Part shown: positions 35,067-43,414 of the stretch, piece after piece
Position numbering within the stretch: position 1 is the stretch's first letter
Layout: each line of letters opens with the position of its first letter
NCBI RefSeq assembly: GCF_014982715.1
Contig: NZ_JADCJY010000001.1
Location: forward strand, 2,252,301 to 2,316,300
Direction of reading: 5' to 3'
Origin: Gallalistipes aquisgranensis
GTDB taxonomy: Bacteria; Bacteroidota; Bacteroidia; Bacteroidales; Rikenellaceae
Length of the DNA: 64,000 nt
Translations under genes and position numbers: made by a program
The notes under the pieces: generated by a model
Databases searched by the model: none
What the model was told of the DNA's origin: nothing
Seen by the model: the letters and a program-made list of their open reading frames with translations, nothing else

Positions 35067-35935
35067 AGGATGCCGACCCCCACGATGAGCAGCGTGGCCG
35101 AGAGGCCCAGCGCGATGCAGATAATCAGGATGCAGGCGTTCACGGCCCGCGAGAAGCCGACCAGCACGTGTCCCTCCAGCGTGTCGATGATGGCGTTGAT
35201 GAGCGGAACGCCCGGAATGAGGAAGAGGACGCTGGTACCCAGCGCGATCTGGGGCGTATCGCCCAACCCGTACCAGATGCCGAGGGCCGCGATCATCGAG
35301 GCGATGAAGGAGCAGAGAAAGAAGACGGCCATGTGGTTCATGCCCCGGCGCGTGGTCTCCTGCCGCACGAAAAAGCCGGCCAGCGTGGCGGCGAACACCA
35401 GTCCCATCGCCGCGGGATCGCCTCCGAACAGGCGGCAGAAGGCGGCGTTGGCCAGCGAAACGAGCAGCAGCACCCACCAGCGCGAGAGGCGCGGTTCGGC
35501 GACGACGGCCTCGTAGCGGCGGCGCAGCTCCGGCAGGGGCAGGTGACGGTCGTGGGCGGCCCAGCTCAGGGAGCTCAGCTGCGAAATGGTGTTGAAGTTG
35601 AAGGGACCGGGCTCGATCTTGCGCACGGAGGTGCGGCGGATGGTGTCGTCCGACCCGTGCAGGACGCTCATGGTGATATGTTTCTGGAAAACGGTCATCT
35701 CCACCTCGTAACCGAACGAGGCGGCGATCCGCGTGACGTTGCGCACCACGCGCGAGGTGTGCACCCCGGCCGTCATCAGCGTGGTGGAGAAATCGAGCAG
35801 GAAATTGGAGAGGTCGCGTATGGAGACCTCCCCGCATCCGCTCCGCCCGGCACCGTCCGGAGTGCCGCACAGCGGGGCCTCCGCCCCTCCGGGGGCGGGG
35901 TCCGCTCCCGTCACCGCGCTTTTCCGCTCTTCCAT
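35063..35935 (-). CDS. ThrE-type exporter, large (DUF1212) subunit
   Basis: A 290-residue protein. The N-terminal soluble part (residues 35-120) has the DUF1212 look (LLDFSTTLMTAGVHTSRVVRNV). Five hydrophobic segments follow, including SVLFLIPGVPLINAIIDTLEGH, the conserved PGxPxxNxxxD motif thought to line the transport path. A low-complexity Pro/Gly N-terminal 30 residues may be non-essential. Coupled to the small subunit by a 4-bp overlap, and 10 bp after metY. Confidence 0.88.
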   Translation of the reverse strand: MEERKSAVTGADPAPGGAEAPLCGTPDGAGRSGCGEVSIRDLSNFLLDFSTTLMTAGVHTSRVVRNVTRIAASFGYEVEMTVFQKHITMSVLHGSDDTIRRTSVRKIEPGPFNFNTISQLSSLSWAAHDRHLPLPELRRRYEAVVAEPRLSRWWVLLLVSLANAAFCRLFGGDPAAMGLVFAATLAGFFVRQETTRRGMNHMAVFFLCSFIASMIAALGIWYGLGDTPQIALGTSVLFLIPGVPLINAIIDTLEGHVLVGFSRAVNACILIICIALGLSATLLIVGVGIL

Positions 35936-35945
35936 TGCCGTCCGT

Positions 35946-37226
35946 TTACTCTCCGAGGGCCTGACGGATGTCGTCCAGAATGTCCTCCACGTCCTCGATG
36001 CCCACCGACAGGCGGATCAGGTCGGGGGCCACGCCCGCCTCGCGGAGCTGTTCGTCCGAGAGCTGGCGGTGGGTGTGGCTGGCCGGATGGAGCACCGAGG
36101 TGCGGGCATCGGCCACGTGGGTGACGATGGCGGCCAGCTTCAGGCTGTCCATGAACCGGATCGCCTCGTCGCGTCCGCCCCGGAGACCGAAGGCGATCAC
36201 GCCGCAGCTGCCGTCGGGCAGGTACTTGCGGGCCAGGGCGTGATACCTGTCCCCCGGCAGACCGGGATAGCTGACCCAGGCCACCTTGTCGTTCCCGGAG
36301 AGGTATTCGGCCACCCGCAGGGCGTTCTGGCAATGGCGCTGCACACGCAGGTGGAGGGTCTCCAGCCCGAGGTTGAGCAGGAAGGCGTTCATCGGGGCGG
36401 GCGAGGAGCCCAGGTCGCGCATCAGCTGCACGACGGCCTTGGTGATGTAGGCGTTGCGGCCGAACGCCTTCGTGTAGGTGAGCCCGTGATAGGAGGGATC
36501 GGGCTGCGTGAGACCGGGGAACCGGTCGGCGTGGGCCTCCCAGTCGAAGTTGCCGCTGTCGACGATCGCACCGCCCACCGAGGTGGCGTGGCCGTCCATG
36601 TACTTGGTGGTGGAATGGGTCACGATGTCGGCCCCCCACTCGAAGGGGCGGCAGTTGACCGGCGTGGCGAAGGTGTTGTCCACGATGAGGGGCACCCCGT
36701 GGCCGTGGGCGATGCGGGCGAACTTCTCGATGTCGAGCACCTCCACGCCGGGGTTGGAGATCGTCTCCCCGAACAGCGCCTTCGTATTGGGACGGAAGGC
36801 CCGGCCGATCTCCCCCTCCGAAGCGTCCTGGTCGACGAAGGTCACCTCGACGCCCATCTTCTTCATGGTCACGGCGAAGAGATTGTAGGTTCCGCCGTAG
36901 ATGGTGGCCGAGCTCACCAGGTGGTCGCCCGCCGAGCAGAGGTTGAGCACGGCGAAAAACGAAGCCGCCTGCCCCGAAGAGGTGAGCATACCCGCCACAC
37001 CCCCTTCGAGCGCGGCGATCTTGGCCGCCACCGCGTCGCAGGTGGGATTCTGGAGACGGGTGTAGAAATACCCGGCGTCCTCCAGGTCGAACAGGCGGGC
37101 CATCTGCTCGCTGGTTTCGTATTTGAACGTGGTGCTCTGGCAGATCGGCACCACGCGGGATTCGCCCCGCTTCGGATTCCACCCCCCCTGCACGCAGAGG
37201 GTGGCGGGTTTCAATCTCTTTGTCAT
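35946..37226 (-). CDS. metY: O-acetylhomoserine sulfhydrylase (MetY type)
   Basis: A 426-residue Cys/Met-metabolism PLP enzyme that converts O-acetylhomoserine and sulfide to homocysteine. The PLP lysine is Lys208 in HSTTKYMDGHA, and LVSSATIYGGTYNLF and PLIVDNTFATP are family signatures. Length of about 430 and the C-terminal HPASHTHRQLSDEQL point to MetY rather than the shorter MetB or MetC. Its substrate is the product of metX at 15935-16948. A -7 box is at 37259-37266. Confidence 0.93.
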   Translation of the reverse strand: MTKRLKPATLCVQGGWNPKRGESRVVPICQSTTFKYETSEQMARLFDLEDAGYFYTRLQNPTCDAVAAKIAALEGGVAGMLTSSGQAASFFAVLNLCSAGDHLVSSATIYGGTYNLFAVTMKKMGVEVTFVDQDASEGEIGRAFRPNTKALFGETISNPGVEVLDIEKFARIAHGHGVPLIVDNTFATPVNCRPFEWGADIVTHSTTKYMDGHATSVGGAIVDSGNFDWEAHADRFPGLTQPDPSYHGLTYTKAFGRNAYITKAVVQLMRDLGSSPAPMNAFLLNLGLETLHLRVQRHCQNALRVAEYLSGNDKVAWVSYPGLPGDRYHALARKYLPDGSCGVIAFGLRGGRDEAIRFMDSLKLAAIVTHVADARTSVLHPASHTHRQLSDEQLREAGVAPDLIRLSVGIEDVEDILDDIRQALGE

Positions 37227-37258
37227 CTTCTCTTTCGGTCTTGATCGTTCACAGGTTG

Positions 37259-37266
37259 CAAATATA
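37259..37266 (-). promoter_or_regulatory. -7 box (TATATTTG) of metY
   Basis: The minus strand reads TATATTTG 32 bp upstream of metY. It lies downstream of the ribulokinase terminator, so metY and the ThrE-type genes form their own unit. Confidence 0.55.
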
Positions 37267-37310
37267 ACGATTCTTCCGTTTTTTTAACGGCCGGAGCACC
37301 CGGCAAATGC

Positions 37311-37359
37311 CGAAAAAAACGAATCCCGACCCTGTGCAGCACACTGCGGCAGGGTCGGG
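37311..37359 (-). terminator. Terminator of the ribulokinase gene
   Basis: Arms of 10 bp (37325-37334 and 37350-37359) enclose a 15-nt loop that can pair further. On the minus strand the stem is followed by ATTCG and a run of seven T. It lies 32 bp after the araB stop. Confidence 0.82.
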
Positions 37360-37390
37360 ACCGTAAAAAGAGATCGTTCCGGGGACGCCG

Positions 37391-39019
37391 TTAAAATCCG
37401 TCGATGAACGCGCCCAGCGCCCGGTACCTTTCATACACCCGGTCGTAACGGGCGTGCCGGGCCGGATCGGGCACATACTCCGCATCGAATCCGGCACCCA
37501 TCGCCCGCTGGGCCTCCTCCACCGAAGGATAGAGGCCGGCCGCCACCGCCGCGAACATGGCCGCGCCGGCGGCGCAGGTCTGCGAGGTACGGGCCACGCG
37601 GATCGGCAGACCGATCACGTCGGCCATCACCTGCATCACGAAAGGCGACTTGCGGGCGATGCCGCCCAGCGCGATGATCCCCGCGATCTCCACGCCCTCG
37701 TCCGTCATCCGTTCGTTGATGGCCCGCGAACCGAAGGCCGTGGCCTCGACCAGCGCCCGGAAAATGGCCGGAGCCGAGGTCGAGAGGGTCAGCCCCGTCA
37801 GAGCTCCCTGCACACGGGGGTTGGCATCGGGCGTGCGGCGTCCGTTCATCCAGTCGAGCGCCAGGGGCAGCGACTCCTCCGGGTCGATGCGTTCCGCCTG
37901 GCGGGTCAGTTCGTCCAGAATCCTCTCCTCCAGCGCCGGGTCGGCATGCGCGACGTGGCGCAACGGCCAGCTCATCAACTCGCGGAACCAGGCATAGATG
38001 TCGCCGAAGGCCGACTGCCCGGCTTCGAGCCCCTCGTACCCGGGCAGGACCGAACCGTCCACCTGGCCGCAGATGCCCCGGATCACCCGGCTGCCGATCT
38101 TCTCCACGGGCGTCATCAGAATGTCGCAGGTGGAAGTCCCCATCGCCTTGACCAGCACGTTGGGCGTGATACCGGCCCCGACGGCCCCCACGTGGCAGTC
38201 GATGGCCCCCACGCCCACAGCAATGCCCTCGGGCAGCCCCAGCCGGGCCGCCCACTCGGACGTGAGCCCGCCCACGCGGGTGTCGCCGGTGCAGGTCTCC
38301 GTGTAGAGCCTTTCTCGGAAGCCCGCCAGCAGGGGATCGAGCGCCTCGAGGAACTCCCCGGAGGGAAGTCCGCCCCACGAGGCGTGCCACATGGCCTTGT
38401 GCCCGGCCGCGCAGCGGCTGCGGACGACCCGCCCGGGCTCCGTGTTGCCGGTCAGCAGGGCGGGCATCCAGTCGCAGTGTTCGATCCACGCCCAGGCGTC
38501 CTCCCGCAGCGACGGGTCTTCACGCAGGCAGTGGAGCACCTTCGACCACACCCACTCGCAGGAGTAGATCCCTCCCTCGTAACGGGTGTAGTCGATCTCC
38601 CATCGCCGGGCCAGGTCGTTGATCTCCTCCGACTCGGCGATGGCCGTGTGGTCCTTCCAGAGCACGAACATGGCATTCGGGTTCTCGGCGTGGCGGGGAA
38701 GCAGGGCCAGCGGCGTCCCGGCCCGGTCGGTCAGCACGGGCGTGGAGCAGGTGGTATCGAACGAAATGCCGCACACGCGCTCCGCCACGCCGGGCCCGCA
38801 GGCAGCCAGGGCCTCCCGCACGACCCGTTCCAGCGACTCGATGTAGTCGAGCGGGTGCTGGCGGTAGCGGTTGCGGGCCGGATCGCAGTACTTTCCCGCC
38901 TTCCAGCGGGGATAATAGCAGACGGCGGAGCCTGTTTCAGCACCGTTTTTAGCATTTACGACCACGCAGCGCACCGAATCGCTGCCGTAATCGAGACCTA
39001 TAACAAACTGATCCTTCAT
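37391..39019 (-). CDS. araB: Ribulokinase (AraB type, FGGY family)
   Basis: A 542-residue sugar kinase. The N-terminus FVIGLDYGSDSVRCVVV carries the first phosphate loop. NPNAMFVLWKDHTAIAE, EWVWSKVLHCLRED and LVKAMGTSTCDILM match the E. coli AraB consensus closely, so this is a ribulokinase rather than a xylulokinase or fuculokinase. AraB enzymes are known to accept both L- and D-ribulose. No araA or araD is nearby; instead an L-fucose isomerase lies in the LacI-controlled unit next door. It is divergent from lacI with overlapping promoters. Confidence 0.93.
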   Translation of the reverse strand: MKDQFVIGLDYGSDSVRCVVVNAKNGAETGSAVCYYPRWKAGKYCDPARNRYRQHPLDYIESLERVVREALAACGPGVAERVCGISFDTTCSTPVLTDRAGTPLALLPRHAENPNAMFVLWKDHTAIAESEEINDLARRWEIDYTRYEGGIYSCEWVWSKVLHCLREDPSLREDAWAWIEHCDWMPALLTGNTEPGRVVRSRCAAGHKAMWHASWGGLPSGEFLEALDPLLAGFRERLYTETCTGDTRVGGLTSEWAARLGLPEGIAVGVGAIDCHVGAVGAGITPNVLVKAMGTSTCDILMTPVEKIGSRVIRGICGQVDGSVLPGYEGLEAGQSAFGDIYAWFRELMSWPLRHVAHADPALEERILDELTRQAERIDPEESLPLALDWMNGRRTPDANPRVQGALTGLTLSTSAPAIFRALVEATAFGSRAINERMTDEGVEIAGIIALGGIARKSPFVMQVMADVIGLPIRVARTSQTCAAGAAMFAAVAAGLYPSVEEAQRAMGAGFDAEYVPDPARHARYDRVYERYRALGAFIDGF

Positions 39020-39065
39020 TATTTAAAATTTTTCAGGTTATTTTTTTCGAAATTTATTTTGGAAT

Positions 39066-39079
39066 TATAACGTTTTAGC
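39066..39079. promoter_or_regulatory. LacI operator copy 1 (TATAACGTTTTAGC)
   Basis: A 14-mer with a central CG, as is usual for LacI-family operators. It flanks the left side of the double promoter palindrome. Copies are at 39095-39108, 40220-40233 (inverted) and 42353-42366 (inverted). Confidence 0.65.
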
Positions 39080-39080
39080 A

Positions 39081-39088
39081 TACATTTG
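39081..39088 (+). promoter_or_regulatory. -7 box (TACATTTG) of lacI
   Basis: Exact TAnnTTTG match with TTG at 39059-39061, a 19-bp spacing. It abuts an identical box on the other strand, and together they form the palindrome ATACATTTGCAAATGTAT at 39080-39097. Confidence 0.7.
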
Positions 39089-39096
39089 CAAATGTA
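39089..39096 (-). promoter_or_regulatory. -7 box (TACATTTG) of araB
   Basis: The minus strand reads TACATTTG with CAA (TTG on the minus strand) at 39117-39119, a 20-bp spacing. The araB leader would be about 60 nt. The box directly abuts the lacI -7 box, so the two promoters overlap and cannot both be occupied by polymerase at once. Confidence 0.7.
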
Positions 39097-39108
39097 TAAC
39101 GATTTAGC
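39095..39108. promoter_or_regulatory. LacI operator copy 2 (TATAACGATTTAGC)
   Basis: A direct repeat of copy 1 with a single mismatch. The centres are 29 bp apart. It overlaps the araB -7 box and covers part of its spacer. Confidence 0.65.
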
Positions 39109-39143
39109 TGATAAAACAAAATTATTTTCCAAATATTTTTCCG

Positions 39144-40199
39144 ATGCAGACACGCCGCGTAACCATCAAAGACATAGCCGAAGCCGTTGGGGTTTCCACC
39201 TCGCTGGTGTCGTTCGTGATGAACAACAAGGGCAAGCGCTACCGGGTGAGCGAGGAGATGACCCGCCGCATACAGGAGGCCGCCCGCGAACTCAACTACC
39301 AGCCCAACAGCGCGGCACGCAGCCTGCGCAGCGGACGGTCGCGCACGATCGGGGTGATCGTCTCCGACATCTCCAACCCCTTCTTCGCCGACATCGCCCG
39401 CCGGATCGAGGACAACGCCTACAAATATAACTACACGGTGATCTTCGGCAGTTCGGACGAGAACGCGGCCAAGCTGGAGAACCTGATCGACGTGCTGGTC
39501 AACAAGGGGGTGGACGGGCTCATCATCGTGCCGTGCCACGGTTCGGAAGAGGTGGTGCGCAGAGTGGCCGGAACGTCGCTTCCCGTGGTCCTGCTCGACC
39601 GGTACATCCCCGATTCGGACATCAGCCACGTGGTGCTCAACAACCGCAAGGCCACGTCGCTGGCCGTCGAACACCTGATCGGACAGGGGTACCGCCGGAT
39701 CGAAATGGTCTCCTACGACATGCGGCTCTCCAACACCCGCGAACGGGAAGAGGGCTACATCTCCACGATGGAGCGCCACGGGCTGGGAGAGTTCGTCCGC
39801 ACCCACAGGGTCAAGTTCCAGCGTATCCCGGAGCAGATCCGAGAAGTCATCCGGGAGATGACCCTGCACGAACCCGCGGCCGAAGCGGTGATCTTCGCCA
39901 CCAATACGCTGGCCGTCGAGGGTCTCAAGGCCCTGGCCGGCTTCGGGACGGTCGTACCGCGCGACATCGCCGTGGTGGGATTCGACGGCAGCGAGGCCTT
40001 CGAACTCTACTACACGACGCTGACCTACATCAAACAGCCCATCGACCAGTTCGGTCACGAAGCGGTGGAGCTGCTCATCAGGAGCATCGAGGAGAGGGAC
40101 AGGAGCCGGGTGGCCGCCGTCACGCTGAATCCCGAGCTGGTGGAGGGCGACTCCTCCCGCCACAGGCAGAGCGCCGCGGAAACGGCCGGTGTCCTATGA
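39144..40199 (+). CDS. LacI family transcriptional regulator
   Basis: A 351-residue repressor. The helix-turn-helix is at about 5-50 (VTIKDIAEAVGVSTSLVSFV, then the hinge YQPNSAARSLRSGRSRTIGVI). A periplasmic-binding-protein-like sensor domain follows (VIVSDISNPFFADIARRIED, DGLIIVPCHGS, FDGSEAFELYYTTLTYI). Operator-like 14-mers precede its own gene, araB, the FG-GAP gene and the aldolase gene, so it probably controls all of these in response to a sugar. Confidence 0.94.
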   Translation: MQTRRVTIKDIAEAVGVSTSLVSFVMNNKGKRYRVSEEMTRRIQEAARELNYQPNSAARSLRSGRSRTIGVIVSDISNPFFADIARRIEDNAYKYNYTVIFGSSDENAAKLENLIDVLVNKGVDGLIIVPCHGSEEVVRRVAGTSLPVVLLDRYIPDSDISHVVLNNRKATSLAVEHLIGQGYRRIEMVSYDMRLSNTREREEGYISTMERHGLGEFVRTHRVKFQRIPEQIREVIREMTLHEPAAEAVIFATNTLAVEGLKALAGFGTVVPRDIAVVGFDGSEAFELYYTTLTYIKQPIDQFGHEAVELLIRSIEERDRSRVAAVTLNPELVEGDSSRHRQSAAETAGVL

Positions 40200-40219
40200 C
40201 CCTGTTTTCGTCCCGAATT

Positions 40220-40233
40220 GCTAAAACGTTTTA
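40220..40233. promoter_or_regulatory. LacI operator copy 3 (GCTAAAACGTTTTA)
   Basis: The reverse complement reads TAAAACGTTTTAGC, 13 of 14 identical to copy 1. It lies in the 46-bp gap between lacI and the FG-GAP gene, so it may block read-through or a local promoter. Confidence 0.65.
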
Positions 40234-40245
40234 TTTTACCTGAAT

Positions 40246-42291
40246 ATGAACAGAATAACCGAACGAAAGAACCTTGTGCGAGCGATGTTCCCGCTGATGG
40301 CGCTGTTCTGCGCCGCACCTGCCGACGCCTCGCAGGCGAAGGCTCCGGACCAGGCCACAGAGACGCAGGCCCCGGCGAAAAAGAAAAAAGAACCCCGTCC
40401 CAGTACGGACCCCTACCGTGTGAGATATAATAATGGGGGACTGGAGGTAGACCTCGGGGTAGGCCTTTGGGGGATACCGATGCCTCTGGACTGGGACGGT
40501 GACGGGCTGACGGACCTGGTGATATCGTGTCCGGACACTCCGTACAAGGGGGTTTACCTGTTCCGGAACATCGGGAGTTTGGAACGGCCGTTTTTCGACC
40601 GGGCGAAGAAGCTGACGGGCCGTGCGGCGAACAACATCAAGCTGTCGATGGTGGACGGGAAGCCGCGCGTGCTGATGCACGGGTTCGAATACGACGGATT
40701 TTTCAGGGATTTCTTCAAGAACAAGCGACCGATTCCCTACGAGGGTCCTGTGATGGACGAAGGGTTCAAGAAGTCGCGGAGCAAGATGTGGAGCTACGTG
40801 GACTGGGACGGTGACGGCGACCAGGACATCGTGGCGGGGATAGACACGTGGGACGACTACGGCTGGGACAACGCCTTCAACGGGAAGGGCGAGTGGACCC
40901 GGGGCCCGCTGCACGGCTACGTCCACCTGCTGGAGAACGTGGAGGGGAGGTATGTGAACCGGGGACGGATCGAGGCCGGCGGCCGCGAGATCGACACCTA
41001 CGGGGCGCCGAACCCGAACGTGTGGGACTGGGACGGCGACGGCGACCTGGATATCATCTGCGGGGAGTTCGTGGACGGTCTCACGTGGTTCGAGAACGTC
41101 GGTACGCGGAACAAGCCCCGCTTTGAGGCGGGCCGCCAGCTGGCGAACGGCGAAGGCGACATCCGTTTCCATGTGGAGATGATCGTTCCGGTGATGTGCG
41201 ACCTGGACCGCGACGGGAAAATGGACCTGCTGGTGGGCGACGAGGACGGCCGGGTGGCGTGGGTGCGCAACACGGGCCGGGTGAAGGGAGGGATGCCCCA
41301 GTTCGAATCGCCCGTATACCTCCGCCAGAAGGCCGACGCGGTGAAGTTCGGCGCGCTCTCCACGCCCTGCGCCTATGACTGGGACGGGGACGGGAAACAG
41401 GATATCGTGACGGGGAACTCGGCGGGGAACATCGCGCTGATCCGGAACCTGTCGGGCGGGGAGCATCCCGTGTGGGACGCGCCGCAGCCGTTCACCGTGG
41501 GGGGCCGGCCGATCCGCATCATGGCGGGGGAGAACGGTTCGATCCAGGGACCTGCCGAACGCAAATGGGGCTATACGGTGCTGACGGTGGCCGACTGGGA
41601 CGGCGACGGACGTGCGGACCTGATCGTGAACTCGATCTGGGGCCGGATAGAGTGGTTCCGCAACATCGGCAAGGGGCTGGAGCTGGCCCCCGCACAGCCC
41701 GTGAAGGTTGCCTGGGAGGGCCGGGCGCCCAAGCCGGCGTGGAACTGGTGGGACCCGGAGCCGGGGACGCTGGTGACACAGTGGCGGACCACGCCCGTGG
41801 CCGTGGACTGGAACCGGGACGGGCTGACCGACCTGATCCTGCTGGACCACGAGGGATACCTCTGCTTCTGGGAGCGGTTCCGGGCCGGGAACGGGGAGCT
41901 GCTGCTCAAGCCGGGGCGCCGCATCTTCCGGTGCGGGGAGAACTCGTCCTACAACAACCGTTCGGAGGTGACGGACACGGCGGGGGGTCCCCTGCGTCTC
42001 AACTCGGCGGAGGCGGGCGCATCCGGCCGCCGCAAGATATGCATAACGGACTGGGACGGTGACGGCGACCTGGACATCATCGTGAGCAGCCGGAATGCGG
42101 AGTGGTTCGAGAATCTGGGCGAAAAGGACGGCATCGTGGAGCTGCGCTGGCGGGGGAACGTCTCCGACGTGCGGCTGGCGGGCCACACCACCTGCCCCAC
42201 GCCGGTGGACTGGGACGGGAACGGGGTTCCCGACCTGCTGCTGGGGGCCGAGGACGGGCACTTCTACCTGCTGAAGAACAACGTCCGCTGA
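40246..42291 (+). CDS. Exported FG-GAP/VCBS-repeat protein
   Basis: A 681-residue protein with a hydrophobic N-terminal segment (MFPLMALFCAAPADA) acting as signal. At least nine calcium-binding-type repeats with D-W-D-G-D-G-x-x-D or close variants run along the chain (for example DWDGDGLTDLVIS, DWDGDGDQDIVAG, DLDRDGKMDLLVG, DWNRDGLTDLILL). They are expected to fold as a seven- or eight-bladed beta-propeller. No catalytic motif is recognised. A related protein is encoded at 60292-62316. Binding or scaffolding of a glycan at the surface is a guess. Confidence 0.85.
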   Translation: MNRITERKNLVRAMFPLMALFCAAPADASQAKAPDQATETQAPAKKKKEPRPSTDPYRVRYNNGGLEVDLGVGLWGIPMPLDWDGDGLTDLVISCPDTPYKGVYLFRNIGSLERPFFDRAKKLTGRAANNIKLSMVDGKPRVLMHGFEYDGFFRDFFKNKRPIPYEGPVMDEGFKKSRSKMWSYVDWDGDGDQDIVAGIDTWDDYGWDNAFNGKGEWTRGPLHGYVHLLENVEGRYVNRGRIEAGGREIDTYGAPNPNVWDWDGDGDLDIICGEFVDGLTWFENVGTRNKPRFEAGRQLANGEGDIRFHVEMIVPVMCDLDRDGKMDLLVGDEDGRVAWVRNTGRVKGGMPQFESPVYLRQKADAVKFGALSTPCAYDWDGDGKQDIVTGNSAGNIALIRNLSGGEHPVWDAPQPFTVGGRPIRIMAGENGSIQGPAERKWGYTVLTVADWDGDGRADLIVNSIWGRIEWFRNIGKGLELAPAQPVKVAWEGRAPKPAWNWWDPEPGTLVTQWRTTPVAVDWNRDGLTDLILLDHEGYLCFWERFRAGNGELLLKPGRRIFRCGENSSYNNRSEVTDTAGGPLRLNSAEAGASGRRKICITDWDGDGDLDIIVSSRNAEWFENLGEKDGIVELRWRGNVSDVRLAGHTTCPTPVDWDGNGVPDLLLGAEDGHFYLLKNNVR

Positions 42292-42352
42292 GACCGTGCT
42301 AAAATGGAGCCTTCACCGCCGCAGGGCGGGAGGGGTTCCGGATGCGAATTAT

Positions 42353-42366
42353 GTTAAAACGATATA
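42353..42366. promoter_or_regulatory. LacI operator copy 4 (GTTAAAACGATATA)
   Basis: The reverse complement TATATCGTTTTAAC matches the other copies at 11 or more of 14 positions, including the central CG and TTTTA core. It lies 20 bp before the aldolase start. Confidence 0.55.
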
Positions 42367-42385
42367 AACAGAAAACTAACCAGAC

Positions 42386-43309
42386 ATGACAACACGCAAA
42401 CCGATCGTACGGGGCATCGTTCCCCCGATGATCACCCCCATGAAAGACAACAACACGCTCGACGCGGAGGGAGCCCGCCGGCTGGTGGAGCACATGATCG
42501 CCGGCGGCGTTCACGGCATCTTCATCCTGGGCACCACGGGCGAGGCCCAGAGCCTGAGCTATCCGCTGCGCTACGAGCTGACGGACCTGGTCTGCACGCA
42601 GGTGGCCGGCCGCGTTCCGGTGCTGGTGGGCATCACGGACACCTCGCTGGAGGAGAGCCTGCGGCTGGCCCGCAAGGCGGCCGACTGCGGGGCGGCAGCG
42701 GTGGTCTCGGCCCCTCCCTACTACTTCGCGCCCTCGCAGCAGGAGCTGATCGAATACTACACGGCGCTGGCCGACCGTCTTCCCCTGCCGCTCTACCTGT
42801 ACAACATGCCCTCGCACGTGAAGGTGATGATCGAGCCGGCCACGGTGAAGGTGCTCTCGGCCCATCCGAACATCGTGGGGCTGAAGGACAGCTCGGCCAA
42901 CATGGTCTACTTCCAGACGCTGATGCACATCCTGGGCGAGGGGTCCGACTTCGACCTGCTCGTGGGACCGGAGGAGTTGACGGCCGAGTGCGTGATGATG
43001 GGAGCCGCGGGGGGCGTGAACGGCGGGGCCAACATGTTCCCGGAGCTCTACGTGAAACTGTACGAGGCGGCGCTGGCCCACGACACGGAGACGATCCGTA
43101 CGCTCCAGCGGCGGGTGATGGACATCAGCACCACGATCTACTGCGTCGGCCGGTACGGCTCCAGCTACCTGAAGGGAGTCAAGTGCGCCCTTTCGCTGAT
43201 GGGGCTGTGCGACGACTACCTGTGCTACCCCTACCAGCGCTTCCGCGAGGCGGAGCGGGAGAAGGTGCGGGCCGCCCTCGAACGCCTGGGGGTGAAGACC
43301 GTGAAGTAG
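42386..43309 (+). CDS. DapA/NanA-family aldolase
   Basis: A 307-residue class I aldolase of the dihydrodipicolinate synthase superfamily. It shows GTTGEAQSLSYPLR for carboxylate binding, Tyr139 in YLYNMPS and the Schiff-base Lys167 in IVGLKDSS. It does not have the NanA-type GSTGE or the DapA-type RTG signature at the arginine site, so it is more probably a 2-keto-3-deoxy sugar acid aldolase. It follows the FG-GAP gene with an operator between them, and precedes an SSS symporter. Confidence 0.85.
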   Translation: MTTRKPIVRGIVPPMITPMKDNNTLDAEGARRLVEHMIAGGVHGIFILGTTGEAQSLSYPLRYELTDLVCTQVAGRVPVLVGITDTSLEESLRLARKAADCGAAAVVSAPPYYFAPSQQELIEYYTALADRLPLPLYLYNMPSHVKVMIEPATVKVLSAHPNIVGLKDSSANMVYFQTLMHILGEGSDFDLLVGPEELTAECVMMGAAGGVNGGANMFPELYVKLYEAALAHDTETIRTLQRRVMDISTTIYCVGRYGSSYLKGVKCALSLMGLCDDYLCYPYQRFREAEREKVRAALERLGVKTVK

Positions 43310-43414
43310 CTCCGCCCTCCGGAGCGGCCGGGGGACTTCCCCCGGCGGAGACCGGACGGCCTTCGTCCCGGCGCTCCGGCACCCTTTTTCAACCGAACCT
43401 CTAACCCGTTATCT

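Noticed and set aside
37391..39019. Calling the FGGY kinase a fuculokinase to match fucI
   Set aside because: Long stretches match ribulokinase AraB, including the NPNAMFVLWKDHTA segment, which FucK does not have.
42386..43309. Naming the aldolase NanA because of the nearby esterase and sialidase-fold proteins
   Set aside because: The substrate-binding motifs do not match NanA well, and no NanE epimerase or kinase for N-acetylmannosamine is in the window.
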